Assembly: GCA_014529385.2 (NCBI GenBank)
Contig: CM043969.1
Coordinates: forward strand, 66,598,676 to 66,662,675
Length of the DNA stretch: 64,000 bases
DNA from: Adiantum capillus-veneris
Lineage: Eukaryota > Streptophyta > Polypodiopsida > Polypodiales > Pteridaceae
Direction of reading: 5' to 3'
Part shown: positions 32,041-43,776 of the stretch, in pieces
Position numbering within the stretch: the stretch's first letter is position 1
How the letters are laid out: the number at the start of each line of letters is the position of its first letter
Notes under the pieces: generated by a model
Told to the model about the DNA's origin: nothing
The model's input: the letters and a program-made list of their open reading frames with translations, nothing else
The model's database searches: none
Position numbers and translations under genes: made by a program

Positions 32041-33913
32041 ACTCACCTAACAAGGGGGTAAAAACAATGTGACGGTAACACCAAAAACTAACTGAATATA
32101 GCAAACTTTAACAGAAAGAAACACTAGAGACGAGACATGTGGGGTGGAGTTCCCCACAAAGAAGTATTGGTCCCTCCAACAGACACCACTTTTAGTACTT
32201 TTTTTATTTGACTGATCAAGTTGTCTGGTTTCAACTGCTAGACTGAAGCCACTCACATATTCTATGTGATAATGGTGCCCCGGGCCCCTATCTTCATATT
32301 TAACAACACTGAGCCCCAAGAGCACAAGCTTTATAAGTTATTGTTAAATGAGTACTAAAAGCACTAAAAATCATCTACTATCAAATACCGGCACATGAAA
32401 AGCATCCCAATGTAAAAATATGCCACATTAGCAGCGTCCGCACGTCAGCCACATCATCAGTCCAAACTGCCGCATCAGCAGCCATATGTACAGTACAGTC
32501 CAATGTAAATCGCCACATTTTTTGTCGCAATTTAGAGTGGCTGCGCTTTGATTGGGCAATGGGTTTCGGCTCCAATCGGCTCTACCCCTCAAGGGTCGGG
32601 TATAGTGATGCCACATCACCATTTTGTGAAAGCATCATCAAGTACAACATCGTCATGGATTGGATCCTTGTTTGATCCTTCGCCGGTCTCCATTGTTTTT
32701 GAAGAGAACTTGCACATGTGCATAGGCTAGGACAGGGAGGAATGAAGAGGGTACTCCAAATTAGCCTACACTGACACCAAATCAGCCCCAACAGGTGAAA
32801 AACAGCAGCAATCAGCCGCATGGCCAAGAAGATCACTGTAGATGAGAGGGAAATGGTCTGCTCTCAATGATCAGCCTCAAGTTTGCAAAACAGAAGATAC
32901 AAGAGAGGATTGCACACAGAGAGGGGGATGCAAATTAGAGAGAATGAGAGAATGCTAGGAGAGAGACGGCGAAAGAGAAGATGTTGAGAGAGTTTGCAAC
33001 AGCGCCAAAAAATGCTTGCTATGCTGCTCCAACACACACATGATGCAACATCAAAGTGCTGCAAGCCCAGTTATGCCACATCATCGTGAGACTGCAAGTG
33101 AATCAAACCACTGTAAATACTGAGACTCTGATTCCATACGAATATGGGTCCTGTCTCTAGCCAAGCCTACCGGACAAGAGGGTTTACGGCTTGACAGGTG
33201 GGAAAGGTACACCTACCTCATACGGCACAGCCACAAAACAGCCATCACTCCCTAATCTGCTCTGTGGAGATGCCAGAGCCACCACAGGTCAGGGGGTGAA
33301 ACTCTGACAAACTCCGCCTCTCTCTCATTGTCTACCAGTCATTCTCTTCAAGTCTGAAGTTCGCATGTCCTAGGACCCAAGTGGGTAACAGACAAGCACA
33401 TATACTAGAAAGCCTTGCAAGATTGCACTCTAGATGACTTCCATGTCACCTTTTTCAAAGACAACACGCCAAAACTTGCAAAGGGATGGCTTCGATCCAG
33501 AAGTACCTTGCATTTACGTCACATTTAGATATCTCTGATGGATAATATACTAGAAAAATCCTAAGAAAGAAGGATGACAAAGAAGAAAAGATGTTAGAAA
33601 CAAGGATTTTAGCACTCTTTGACTACCTTCTACGAGAGGGTAATATTTCATGACCAGTTTCATGAGAACGTATTACGTGTGACGAGCTGGATGGAAGCAA
33701 AATCCTAGTCAACGGGCTTGCCAGAACAAAAGTGGACAATTCTGCACAATTGAATGCAACTTGTGACGGCTTTTAAAAACACTACCCAGGCTTAAAAACA
33801 CACGGAAACAGATAACCATGTAATGTTGCATAGATCCACACTGTTAATCAACCTGATACTTGGTCAATTGAACCTAAATGAATAGAAGAGAACGATATGA
33901 ATGGATATTTTAC
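32041..33913. other. Non-coding; possible degraded LTR then intronic-type sequence
   Basis: 32,041-33,100 has LTR-like composition next to the PBS-like site, including repeated GCCACATCA/GCCGCATCAGCAGCC motifs, but no second copy confirms it. 33,100-33,913 shows no coding potential and fits an intron of the VTT gene that ends at 33,914. Confidence 0.3.
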
Positions 33914-34354
33914 CTTCTATAAAATCTGAAAATTTTAATAAAAAGTCATTGATTTGGTCTTTGTAGATATAACTGGCAGCTCCAAAACCACCAATGATTC
34001 CCACAAGAAGTAAACCAGCAGCTATGCTTCCTTTCATAGCTGCATCCCCTGATATTAATTCATCATCACTCTCACTGTCGTCTGACTGTTCTTGGCTCTC
34101 TCCAGCAAGGCTAACCTTACTTGTCTCTGACACACTCAAGTCATCATGTCTTAATGCATCTGAAGGAACTGCCTCTTCCCTTTCAAAAGGTTTCCTGTCA
34201 TTGTAAGTGACTTGCACACTCATTGAAGACCTTTTCTGGCCTGACTCCTCAGCCTCTTCATCTGCCTGCCTTGTGTTGCCCTTCACCGATGATGCTCTTG
34301 CCAATTGTAGAGATGCCTTTCTATTCTTGATAATAGGAATATCTTTAAAATCAA
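33914..34354 (-). CDS. VTT-domain (DedA/SNARE-associated) protein, exon 2
   Basis: A 441-nt exon on the minus strand. Its acceptor is in TTATTGCATTGTTTCAG (AG at 34,356-34,355) and its donor is GTAAAATA at 33,913. It starts and ends in phase 1. It encodes a polar, acidic, Ser-rich segment of about 100 residues, then a membrane helix (GSIAAGLLLVGIIGGFGAAS) and YKDQINDFLLKFSDFIEG. The latter matches the stretch just before the VTT domain of plant TVP38/TMEM64-like proteins predicted to be plastid-targeted. The VTT core (expected next, in exon 3) is not found in the 33.9 kb to the left. The protein would be a multi-pass membrane protein of envelope or endomembrane; its reaction is not known from sequence. 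Confidence 0.7.
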
Positions 34355-34722
34355 CTGAAACAATGCAATAAAGCAGAGATATTGCATCAATGATTCTCTT
34401 GACAGCTCTCAAACATGGTAGCACAAAACCTCCTACGTGGAAAGCACTTGTGCATATGCCCCTGTGTGATTCATCATGCGTACACACATGGGAGCATGTG
34501 TCACACAAGCTTTCCTTTAACAATTTTCATGACAAGTCTGCAGTATCCCATAAGATCATATGGGAAGAAGAAGATTACTTTATTGAACGCAAGAAGCTTG
34601 TTTGTCTCTTCATCCAGAGCATCTTCAATAGTCCCGTGTAAAGCATGTGTGCAAGGTCGTTACTCTTTAGCATATGCAACAACGGTCTGTGGAGAGCAAG
34701 AGAGAGTGCATGGAAATGCGAG

Positions 34723-34793
<71 letters not shown>
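34355..34793 (-). other. Intron 1 of the VTT-domain gene
   Basis: 439 bp from donor GTCTCTCTCT (minus strand, 34,793) to acceptor TTTCAG (34,355). Just inside the donor it has a (CT)n/(AC)n tract of about 70 bp (34,723-34,793 on the plus strand). Joining the exons preserves phase 1 and creates a Val codon. Confidence 0.65.
34723..34793. repeat. (GT)n(GA)n compound microsatellite at a splice donor
   Basis: About 22 GT then about 13 GA repeats. On the minus strand the GT of the donor is the first repeat unit after the exon. Confidence 0.97.
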
Positions 34794-34797
<4 letters not shown>

Positions 34798-34890
34798 AAA
34801 ATTGTGGGAGTTGGAGAATAGTAGACGCGCATCCCAGCTTCTGGAGCTTGTGGTGGTTGAATGCAGCAGTGAGGTTGCAATGGTTGCCAT
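34794..34890 (-). CDS. VTT-domain protein, exon 1 (transit-peptide-like)
   Basis: The ATG at 34,890 (minus strand) opens a 97-nt coding exon of 32 codons plus one base. Its N-terminus is rich in Ser, Thr and Ala, low in acidic residues and has Arg (MATIATSLLHSTTTSSRSW), typical of a plastid transit peptide. The exon ends GCAG|GTCTC, phase 1, fitting exon 2. An upstream in-frame ATG at 35,055 exists, but a TATTTAT box at about 35,063-35,070 would put the transcription start close to or after it, so I prefer 34,890. Without exon 3 the gene model is incomplete. Confidence 0.55.
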
Positions 34891-35061
34891 GTACAAAATC
34901 CTTAAGTGAGCTCGACGTGACCGTTGAGGATCATCACAGACGTCCCCCGCGATGATGGGGAGAGTGTAGAAAGCCGAGAGAGAATGTGTGCCCCCGAGCG
35001 CGAGACACGCGGCTGGGCAAAAATGAGGAAGGTATATCGCAGTGGGACTGGCCACTAGACT

Positions 35062-35072
35062 ACAGATAAATA
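35062..35072 (-). promoter_or_regulatory. Possible TATA box of the VTT-domain gene
   Basis: The minus strand reads CCTATTTATCTG about 175 bp upstream of the chosen ATG. The stretch between is C- and G-richer than the surroundings, like a 5' UTR. Confidence 0.35.
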
Positions 35073-36960
35073 GGCCATAAGGGTGTTTACAAACGGGTTT
35101 GGGCAGCAGGCGGGATGGACAGTGGTCAAGATTGTGTGTCCCACATCAAGAGGATCGAGCCTTGCACATGAGGCGTCATCAATGGTTCTTGCAGGTTGGA
35201 CAATGGTCTCCGCAGTCAAGATTGCCTATCCCAAATCAAGACGAGCTCAAAAACACTAGTCCAAATGGGGGAGGGGCATGTGAATTTTGATGTGTAAGAA
35301 GGCAAGTGTCACATTGGGGCAAGATAAGGTGGCTATGGTGATGGGGTGAGCGCATCTTAACTAATTTAGGTCAACAATACCTATTAGATGGCCAACCTAA
35401 CAGGCCCTACCACGAACACGGTGAATTGAGCACTAACAACCAACCATAGGTTGCAATAATCTACAGATTGGCCAACACCAATTTGACGGCAAAGTAGGTT
35501 AATTTTACATCTTCACGATTAAGAGCTAGCCATTTGGCAGAAGCAAAAGGGGCACCCGCCCAATGTGACACATACCTAAGACATACCTTTGGTCTATTTA
35601 GGTTGCCTATCTAAATCAAGTGTTGGTCAGTTGAGACGCACCTTAAGCTTAGTTCACACAGAACTATCAACAGAGACTACTTGTTCTTGCTTCGTGATCT
35701 AGTGTAGAAAGGGCAAAGGAAGATGTTAGACATCTACAAAGAAGAGGTGAAAAATTCACTCCCATTTGCTCTAGTCTACTCCTCTTGCTTGTAAATATAT
35801 TTCTTCACATTTCATGCTACCAATATATGGTGGAACATCCCATTTTTAGGGGAGAGGCTTGCCCAACTCTTGGTGGGTCATAAAATGGGATCTTCTTTGC
35901 CAGTGGGAAGAGGCCACAAATTTCGCACACCCCTACCTTGTTCTTCCATTGCCTCTTGTCTGAAAGCAACCTTACTCACCTTGCCTAAGCACATCAGGAT
36001 GATGGCCAAAGGATTGGCAAGGGAGGGGAATGGCCCACTACTCCATGGAAGCCACAAAGATGGTGAAGCAACAAAAGAGACCTAGAAAATTGGAAAGGAC
36101 ATTGGCTCGCTGTATGCCACAAGAAGTTAGCATTGGTTGGCTACGTAGGGGGTGGATTCCAATGTTCAGCCAACCAATACACAGCCCCTAAAATTGTGCA
36201 CCACATTAGTCGACACCCTTGCAATAAGTTGGATGGCTAGTCAACACCCCTTCATTTTCTTATTGCATCTTAAGGGAACCATTGACCTCATGATTTGATA
36301 GAGGTTCTTGCAAAAGGAATGTGGATAGTTTGCTTCATAAAATTTGCCTCTCATGCCTAGTTCAAGGCATCTTCGTGAAGGAAGCCTCAAGAGCTTACGA
36401 CAATCTTTTTGTGGCATTGGGCTTGCACAACAAACAAGATGCTCTCAACTCGGCAACACACTCATTTGTTCTAAGCAGTGTGAGCTAGCCTTTTAAACCA
36501 TTTCACACATGAATTCTCACCATGTTTTGGCATGTTAGACTTGTATATTAGTTCGTTGTCTGAGGTGCACCTCATAAATAGCATGCTTTTCTAATTGTGC
36601 ATTTTAGGCCCAATGCAAAAGAAGATGAATATAGAGGGGATTATTAAGTAAATAAAGTTAACTTATATCACCCTTGTTTTCACACAGTGGAGATGACAGA
36701 GACTAATGGATCTTACTATACTCTCATAGGGGCCTATACTAGGATGCTCTTCCCTCGCTTTTCCTCTGTAACTTATGGCATGCCCTATTTTCATCATGTG
36801 TCTTTGCCACATTAGACCTCTTACCTCCACAATCAACACATATGGCTTTCGTGTTAAGTAACTAGGTTGCTCTCTCTAGGTACTAAAATCATCGAGAACA
36901 GAATACACCCTGATTTTACCATTTGTTACGGTTCATTTTTTTCGTCAACATAATCAATCA
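35073..36960. other. No feature seen
   Basis: Moderately AT-rich sequence with only short random frames in both directions. I see no LTR, domain or repeat. Confidence 0.5.
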
Positions 36961-36961
36961 T

Positions 36962-37028
36962 GTAATGTAAATTAATTTGTCCCATCGCTCTTATAATAAG
37001 AGCCATGGGACAATTTAACTTACATTAC
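36962..37028. repeat. 67-nt near-perfect fold-back (hairpin)
   Basis: The arms GTAATGTAA...TTGTCCCAT and ATGGGACAA...TTACATTAC pair, and an inner stem GCTCTTAT/ATAAGAGC continues to almost no loop: about 33 bp with three mismatches. A second inverted repeat (GTATTATAC / GTATAATAC) lies just right, at 37,035-37,072. It may be a tiny MITE or a palindrome. Confidence 0.85.
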
Positions 37029-37072
37029 CTAACTTGTATTATACATTATACGGAAAACGTATAATACGTCAT

Positions 37073-37437
37073 ATACGGGTGTATTTTACATGACCTCATA
37101 TTAAACGGACGTATTATACGATGCCACATCACGAAAAATAGGCAACGGATTTTTTTCCTAGTTTTTTTATTGAAAGGGAAACTTCGATCGAAAACTACTT
37201 TGCACAAAGTATTTTGCGATCCGAAGAATATATTGATTGAAAAAAAAAAGTATATATAGCTGCAACGCCTGTTGAGACTAGTATTCATCACAAAAGATAT
37301 TCCATGTCAATATAGAGTTAAAAAATGAAAAAAAAATTCATTAGAAAATTACAAAATTTAAAATAGTTTTAAAATCTTTTGACTAAAATCAATTATTTTT
37401 TTTAAAAATATGATTGATTCTTTTTTTTAGCTTCAAA
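37073..37437. other. AT-rich non-coding
   Basis: Very AT-rich with homopolymer runs; nothing recognised. Confidence 0.5.
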
Positions 37438-37680
37438 TTATGTAAGCTTTTATGTTGTGTAGAGCTCAAACTCTCACTCATACAAGGTGTTTATTTTTTA
37501 GGAGTCACTTGCTACGTGCTTAGTTTACTGACATGTGGAGGTAAATTAGTGATATAATTATGTAAGATTTGTATGTTGTGTAGAGCTCAAACTCTTACTT
37601 CTACAAGGTGTTTATTTTTTAGGAGTCACTTGCTACGTGCTCAGTTTACTGACATGTGGAGGTGAATTAGTGATATAATT
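37438..37680. repeat. ~120-bp tandem duplication
   Basis: Two units (37,438-37,557 and 37,558-37,680) sharing TTGTGTAGAGCTCAAACTC and GAGTCACTTGCTACGTGCT, about 95% alike. Non-coding. Confidence 0.93.
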
Positions 37681-38086
37681 TAGAGATTTTTGTTGTATGC
37701 AGAGTGTACTCTCACATGAGGTTATCAGTCTGCAAAATATAATAGAAATAGAGGTCAGTTTTATTTAGGTAGGTTCGATTTTGACGTGCAGATACTTTTT
37801 CACTCAAAGTGAACATAGATAGAATGTTTTTTGTCCTGTGTACAGCCATCACACTATGCTCTCACTGGAAACAAAATTTAGGAATCTCATGTCCGAATAC
37901 ATTGATATTACATTATCTTTATTTAGATTGCTATGTCTATCATACTGTGTGATCGTACACGTGCATCAACTGCACATAGATAAGCTTTCAAAGATCTACC
38001 GTGGAGTGTGAGAACTTCATGTTGACACTTCATATAGATATGACAATCGTCAAGGTTTGCAATCAATCCTCATGTTCCAATGAGAA

Positions 38087-38345
38087 TCAATTGCAAGATT
38101 TGATCAATATTATCGATTATCGTAATGTGTGAAAGTCAATATTATTGTAATTGCAAGATTTGATCGATATTATCGATTTGATCAATATTATCGATTATCG
38201 TAATGTGTGAAAGTCGTAAGCTTGCACTTTTGACAAATCGATACAGTGACATGATGATGAGATTTGTTTGTATTGTTTTAAATAAGTGATTAAGATTATC
38301 GATTATCGTAATGTGTGAAAGCCAAAAGCTTGCACTTTAGATGAG
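38087..38345. repeat. Degenerate ATCGATTATCG repeats
   Basis: GATTATCGTAATGTGTGAAAG occurs three times (near 38,115, 38,191 and 38,296), with TTTGATCAATATTATCGAT variants between. An adjacent AAGCTTGCACTTT block is also repeated twice. Confidence 0.85.
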
Positions 38346-38529
38346 TCGATATAGTGCATGTGAGCATTGTGATTGAATGTTTTGTTTGAAGTGATGAAGT
38401 TATTTAGCGTATGAACTTATAAGTTGATTGACATGAGTTTATTGAAAAATGATAAGACTATCATTGTTTATTGTTAATTAATAATGTAGCGCAAGTCTAA
38501 TTGATAATGTGGACAGATTTTAATCACTA

Positions 38530-39060
38530 TATTGATCGATAGAGCATTGCTTGTGTAGTTTACATGACCCCCAATTCCCAATGCCTCAATAGACCCCCTT
38601 CTGTCCAAAGTGAAGCATCATGTTGCAGGAGTGAAGGTCATTGTGGAGATAGTCGTGTGCATGTAGATACTTTAGGGTCTGAAGAAGAGCGTTTACTATC
38701 TGCAAAATGTTATTTTGGAATAGCTCTATTGTTCCTTTAGTGGTTACATAATCGCGAATGGTAGGTTAACTGCCATCTGTAGTGCACTCTTTTATCCACT
38801 GCTCTACATGGCCGCCATTCCAAAAATGTGAAATGAGCAATGGACACTCTATGATGCGGACCATGGCAAGTGGATAAATAATTCCGCAATGAGCGACTGT
38901 GGCTTCGTCTTTGACCTACTGATCCACTATGAGTCCATGCAAGTGGACTTTGAAGATCTTCACAGCATACAGTGGCTCTTTAAATGTAGGATGTATGACA
39001 CCTACATGCTTCACATGTGCCCATCTCCCTTCTCCTAGCTGTGGAGACTATATGTTGAAG
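38530..39060 (-). pseudogene. Protein kinase pseudogene
   Basis: One minus-strand frame from about 39,050 to 38,535 reads as a protein-kinase domain with three nonsense codons. In order: glycine loop (LGEGRWAHVKHV, from 39,038), VAIK-type lysine (YAVKIFK, near 38,970), a long middle part (IECPLLISHFWNGGHVEQWI), and the catalytic loop (LKYLHAHDYLHNDLHSCNMM, near 38,610-38,670) with HND in place of HRD. NWG then stands where DFG is expected (near 38,570). Stops are a TAG after GLIVDQ, a TAA after CTTDGS and a TGA before GIGNWG. No introns interrupt it, so it may be a processed copy or a single-exon gene. I do not assign a subfamily. Confidence 0.75.
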
Positions 39061-39540
39061 ATTGCAGTTTTTGATAAAAGATGTAATACAGGGGGGAGTT
39101 GAGATCGATCGAGAGAGAGAGTGGCACTAGTAGCAGACTCTATTCTAAGGTAGCTCTTGTCTCTTCAGTAGCATCGAAAGAGCTGGCTTCCACTCTCGTA
39201 CGCTTTGCTGCTCTTTTCGCTTTCCCTTGCTCTTGAACTCAGTATACAACTGTTGCACAAGTTGTATGCGAGTAGCTATGCCTGGCAAAGTAACGAATTT
39301 AAGGATTTTTTAGATCCTAAGAAATCTTTGCAATCCGTCTAATAAACTGCTTGACCATGTTCAATAATGAACCTGATGTCATTAAAGATATGTCAAAAGC
39401 AGCGGGCATAAATGTGTGCTGAAGCTTCTCAAATACAGACTTCGTTAAGGTCTCTGTGAACTGGTAATAATGTTTTGGAGCAGAGGGGTTTAGGCAACGA
39501 CGAAGCTCAAGCAAATAACGAGATATTATGATTGCAATCT
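39061..39540 (-). pseudogene. Possible N-terminal part of the kinase pseudogene
   Basis: A minus-strand frame at 39,514-39,317 (MLELRRCLNPSAPKHYYQF...) stops, and a shifted frame continues with KFVTLPGIATRIQLVQQLYTE to about 39,150, pointing towards the kinase. The combination looks like a decayed regulatory or targeting region, but I recognise no domain. Confidence 0.35.
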
Positions 39541-39760
39541 ATACATTATGCAATAGAGAGGAGAACACACAAAGAGAGAGATGGAGAGAGGTGGACAAGC
39601 CAAGAGTGTGAGGGACGCTCATCACAAGAATTACACCCTATTATGTGAGTTACATAATACACGTAAACGGTCAGAGTGTACATGTGAACAATCCAGCTTG
39701 TGTGAGGTACACTCAACACAAGTCTTGGATGTTGTTGTAATGTTGATTGATAGTTTAATC

Positions 39761-40250
39761 AATCTAATCCCTGATGAAGTGTGTGGAACACACAACACAA
39801 CCATCAACGAACAATTTAACAATCTCAGATTGTGGTCAAACATCATACACATTTACATCCAAGACAACACCAAGCCATCTATTGATGAGTGGCGTATCTA
39901 CGGATCAGAAAGTACAAGGGAAAGGTGTGTCATGCTAAGATGAAGAGGACATAGGTATGCATCTCTCCACTCTTAGGTAGACAAACGTATCCCTCATATT
40001 TCTATGTAGTAAGAACAATGATGTGACTTAATCTAAACCCTGATGAAGTGTGTGGAATTCACAAGACAAACATCAGCGGACAACTTAACAATCTCAGATG
40101 CAAGCCAAATATTATATGTATCTACATCCAAGACAACACCAAGTCATCCAGTGATGAATAATGACGTGTCTTTGGAGTTCGAAGCACAAGAGTAAACAGT
40201 GTGTCACACAGAAATGAAGAGGGCATAAACTATGCATCTCTCCACTCTTT
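39761..40250. repeat. Diverged direct duplication (~215 bp, 270-bp period)
   Basis: 39,761-39,974 and 40,030-40,250 share CCTGATGAAGTGTGTGGAA, ACATCCAAGACAACACCAAG and GCATCTCTCCACTCTT at the same spacing, about 80% alike. Confidence 0.85.
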
Positions 40251-40334
40251 GTTTGATAAGTAGAACTCTTGCGTTTCTATGTGATACAAACGATGATTTG
40301 AGCTGATCTAAAATTGAGAAACCTATAGGTCACT

Positions 40335-40625
40335 CTGAAGTGAGAGGTGTAGCATCATGCCTACTGCACTCCACGAGTCGACCACTAAATTCTAACTTAG
40401 ACCTTTGGTGAGAGATATACTATTGCACCACACGAGTGAGAATCTAAGTTTGTCTTAAAACCCTTCTCTGTAGTGAGCCAAGTGATTGCACAACATGAGA
40501 AAAGCAACTAGCTTCTACTCACTTATGGAGTGAGCCGGATGGCTACACACCACGAAGTGGCCTATAACCTACAAGCCAACTCTGTGGTGAGAGAAAAACT
40601 ATTGCACCACACGAGTCTGGCACAA
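40335..40625. repeat. Minisatellite, ~60-bp units
   Basis: About five degenerate units built on GTGAGAG...ATTGCACCACACGAGT (near 40,338, 40,410, 40,472, 40,530 and 40,583). Non-coding. Confidence 0.75.
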
Positions 40626-41915
40626 CACACAAAAACAAGTTAGAACAAATGTAAACAGCTTTAAAATTATACCTCAATAAACTCTAGCTGTATGTTGCAC
40701 TCTCAACTGCATTTGCTGGTTTCGATCAAAATCAACGATGGTCTTTATATAAGTAGTCTTTTGATTGAAAGATATTTTGATCGAAAAGAAAAATACGGCT
40801 ATTCAGTGATTATTTTGTGGTGATTATTCAAGATTTCTGCGTATAATGACATTTCATATGTACATTTTTTTGGTACGACGTATAAATGCAACACAGCTCT
40901 TATACAATAGCAATTCAAATAAAGAGCTATGACACTTCTAGTTTCTTGATGACCAAATCAGATGTTTATATAGACTAGGTGGCAATAATTCTTTTGTAGG
41001 ATGGTTTATAAATAAATGTGCTCCTAGAAAGATGGACCTATATACAAAAAAACATTACAATGAGGGAAAAAAGCACCTAGTAATCCTACCACACAAATCA
41101 CTATCATATATGCGAACAAATCCTCTCTTTGAGTGATGCAATGAACATGCGTCGACACTCATATATAAGGAAGTGCAAGTCCCTAATGTGATCAATTCAC
41201 AAGGTGGAGTATACCCAAAGGTTTGGAATTCTCAAATGGCGGAGCCCTTGAGAATAGTCTACAAGGTTATCTTACATAGAGACCCATAAGTAAGAATGAT
41301 CTCTCAGTGGTTAATGATAGCACACCTCAATGTGTGTGTGTTGCAAGCATGAAACACCAACACAGTCTGGCTGTTAATGAAGATAGCCGCAAGGGATTGC
41401 ATACTAACAACCAGATCAATTATAAGTTGTTTAAGCCAAACACACTCAATCGAAGCTACAAAAGATTCCATAGACCCACCTTCATGACTAAAAGTAGCAA
41501 CAATATGTTGCTTCTTGTTAAACCATGTTATGCCTGAGTTACCAATTATGAAGGAAATATCGCTTCTGAACAAAGAAGTGTCGTAATAACCATCCCGATT
41601 TCACTATGAAGGCATGTAATTGTGGTGGCAATAAATGCCCCTTAGGATAAAACAACCCATTGTATATGCCGCATAAAAAGATCAACTTCATAGTTTGCCA
41701 ATGCTCGCATACATAAATGTGCTCATTGATTTAGGGTTGAGGGTGTAGTCTTGGCAATGGGCATTGATCAATTCACGTTGTGGCATTGAATTTCAGGTAA
41801 TATCATATACAAGTTGCATATATTGTGTTTGAAGTACATGTACATTGTAATAAGTATTGCGTAATTGCATCGTACAAGCTGCAAGTGACAAGTCACTTAG
41901 TTGATGTTTGTGATA
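40626..41915. other. No feature seen
   Basis: AT-rich with short frames only. It includes a TTGATCGAAAA / TTTCGATCAAAA pair near 40,730-40,785 also present near 37,185. Confidence 0.45.
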
Positions 41916-42570
41916 TGTCATAAAATCTAATATATATTAAAATGCTTAATTAATGTGGGATAATGAACTGTAACAAGGGTTAGAATATAGACATGTGCTT
42001 ACGGATCTATCTCAACATGGGACCAATGGTAAAGGGGTCCAAATGAGAGATGGTCTATCAAAGAGCAATGCTACCTAATGGAGCTTAAAAGACCTTAGGG
42101 TTAGCTTCATTAAAGACCTCCAAAAGTTAGTGTTAAAAAGTCCTTTGACCTTACGCAAGCTAGGGCTAACCTCGAGGTGGGAATCGTACCCAAGCATGAG
42201 GTGCTAAGACGCTTAAAGTGGTTGTGGGAACCTTGCCCAAAGCTTGAGGTGATTTTTATGCTTAAAGGTTTTTGAAATGTTAAGGCTTGAAGTGTTCAAT
42301 TCAAAACAAATGGATTAAGAAGCATAAAAGACACATGCTTGCTTGATTGAATAAGTCATTGAAGTATTCCATTCAACCAAATGACTTAATAAACATAGAA
42401 GACACATGTTCAAATGATCCTCCACATGTGGCCCTCATGATGTACTTGAATGCTATTGGTTAGGTTTTAAAGGGGTCTAATGAGAATTTAGATACATAAA
42501 AATAAATAATGAAGTTCTTTCTCTCAAAAGAGGAAAAAGAGGACACATGTCCAAAGGAAAAATAAAATAA

Positions 42571-42614
<44 letters not shown>

Positions 42615-43366
42615 GTGGACCAAGCATGAGAGGGGGGGTATACTCTCTCTCACTCACACACACACACACATTCTCTCATTGTGTGGAGTGCATGCAAAAG
42701 GCAAGATCTCCATCTCCTTCTCCAAGTTTGTTGAGAAGTGGAGAGCCTACACCAACACTCTTGGCTATGGAATGCAAATCCAACCAAGAGCCATGCTTCG
42801 ATGCTTAAGCTTGCCATCTTCTTCATCTTCATTACTATGCTATTATGATATGCTAAGCAAGAAGAGTGATGATAAGCGAGGAACTATTTCTTTCTCCTAT
42901 GGAATGTTTCTTCTTCCTCTTCCCTACCCTCATTCCCAGCTAGCTCTCTCCACCTTCGAAGGTGTTTGAGGCCTTGGGACCGAGGCTTGGGATAGTTAAT
43001 GCTTTTTGCAAAGTTTATGTTAAGCTCGTGATGCATGAAGCTTTCCATCTTCATAGCATCACCAAGGTCACAAGAAACACAAAGATTGTATCGTAACAAA
43101 GTCTCTCTTGATTGGAGAATCCATAATACAAACGTTTTTTGGAGGGGGGACCGGCTCAAGTAAATCCGGTCCTCAACTATTGTCATGTTAACTAATACTC
43201 TCTCTCTTGCAAAAGTATTGTCCATGCCAAGTTAATTAAGTACTATGTTTATGTTGCTACCATCAATTAAGTTCACCCTCCATGTTCTCAAGTAATCTCA
43301 CAAAAATGCTCACTCTAGTTCTCTTAATTTCACCATTCTCAAAGATCATAGGCCATTTTCATTACA
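41916..43366 (+). repeat. Element E 5' LTR
   Basis: Starts TGTCATAAAATCTAATAT and ends CATTTTCATTACA, followed one base later by the PBS. It contains a (GA)n tract at 42,574-42,612 that is also in the 3' LTR (49,566-49,598). Confidence 0.85.
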
Positions 43367-43367
43367 T

Positions 43368-43379
43368 TGGTATCAGAGC
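43368..43379 (+). other. Primer-binding site of element E
   Basis: TGGTATCAGAGC one base after the LTR end; matches initiator Met tRNA. Confidence 0.9.
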
Positions 43380-43776
43380 ATTTGGTTTCTCTTTTCTGCT
43401 TAAGAAGAGAGGTCCTTAAGTAGCCTATTAATGGTTGATTTTGTTAATTATATTAGGGTAAGTGGGACTGGGATCTATTATCGATTTTGTTGAGCCCACT
43501 AGGTAGGATATGATGCACACCTTGTGAGCTTTGGTCTTAATAATGAGGTCTTTCTAGACCTGCCTACGCTTTACCATTATTGAGCCATAAGAAGTTCGAA
43601 AGGAGCTATCCCTTGGAAATTGTGCTATGTTAGACCCACCCCACTACTCTCTATAATTAAAACTCAAGTCGTGGGTGCAGATACTTAAGTGCCTATTTTC
43701 AAAGGCTAAGAGGACTAGCAACTAAGGTTTTGAATTGCCAAAGCATACACTAAGTAAACCCATAAGTTTAATTAAC

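Noticed and set aside
32041-33100. A full LTR to the right of the PBS-like site at 32,020
   Set aside because: No second copy and no clear TG...CA borders; kept only as a low-confidence note.
34660-35055. A 131-codon minus-strand frame including SLSLSL and THTHTH runs
   Set aside because: The runs are the translated intron 1 microsatellite; only its middle 97 nt is kept, as exon 1 of the VTT gene.
38087-38345. Regularly spaced repeats suggesting a CRISPR-like array
   Set aside because: Units are degenerate, spacings unequal and the DNA is eukaryotic; it is a decayed tandem repeat.
43735-43776. Extension of the element E gag start upstream of 43,777
   Set aside because: The upstream codons require a non-ATG start; the ATG at 43,777 gives a typical gag N-terminus.
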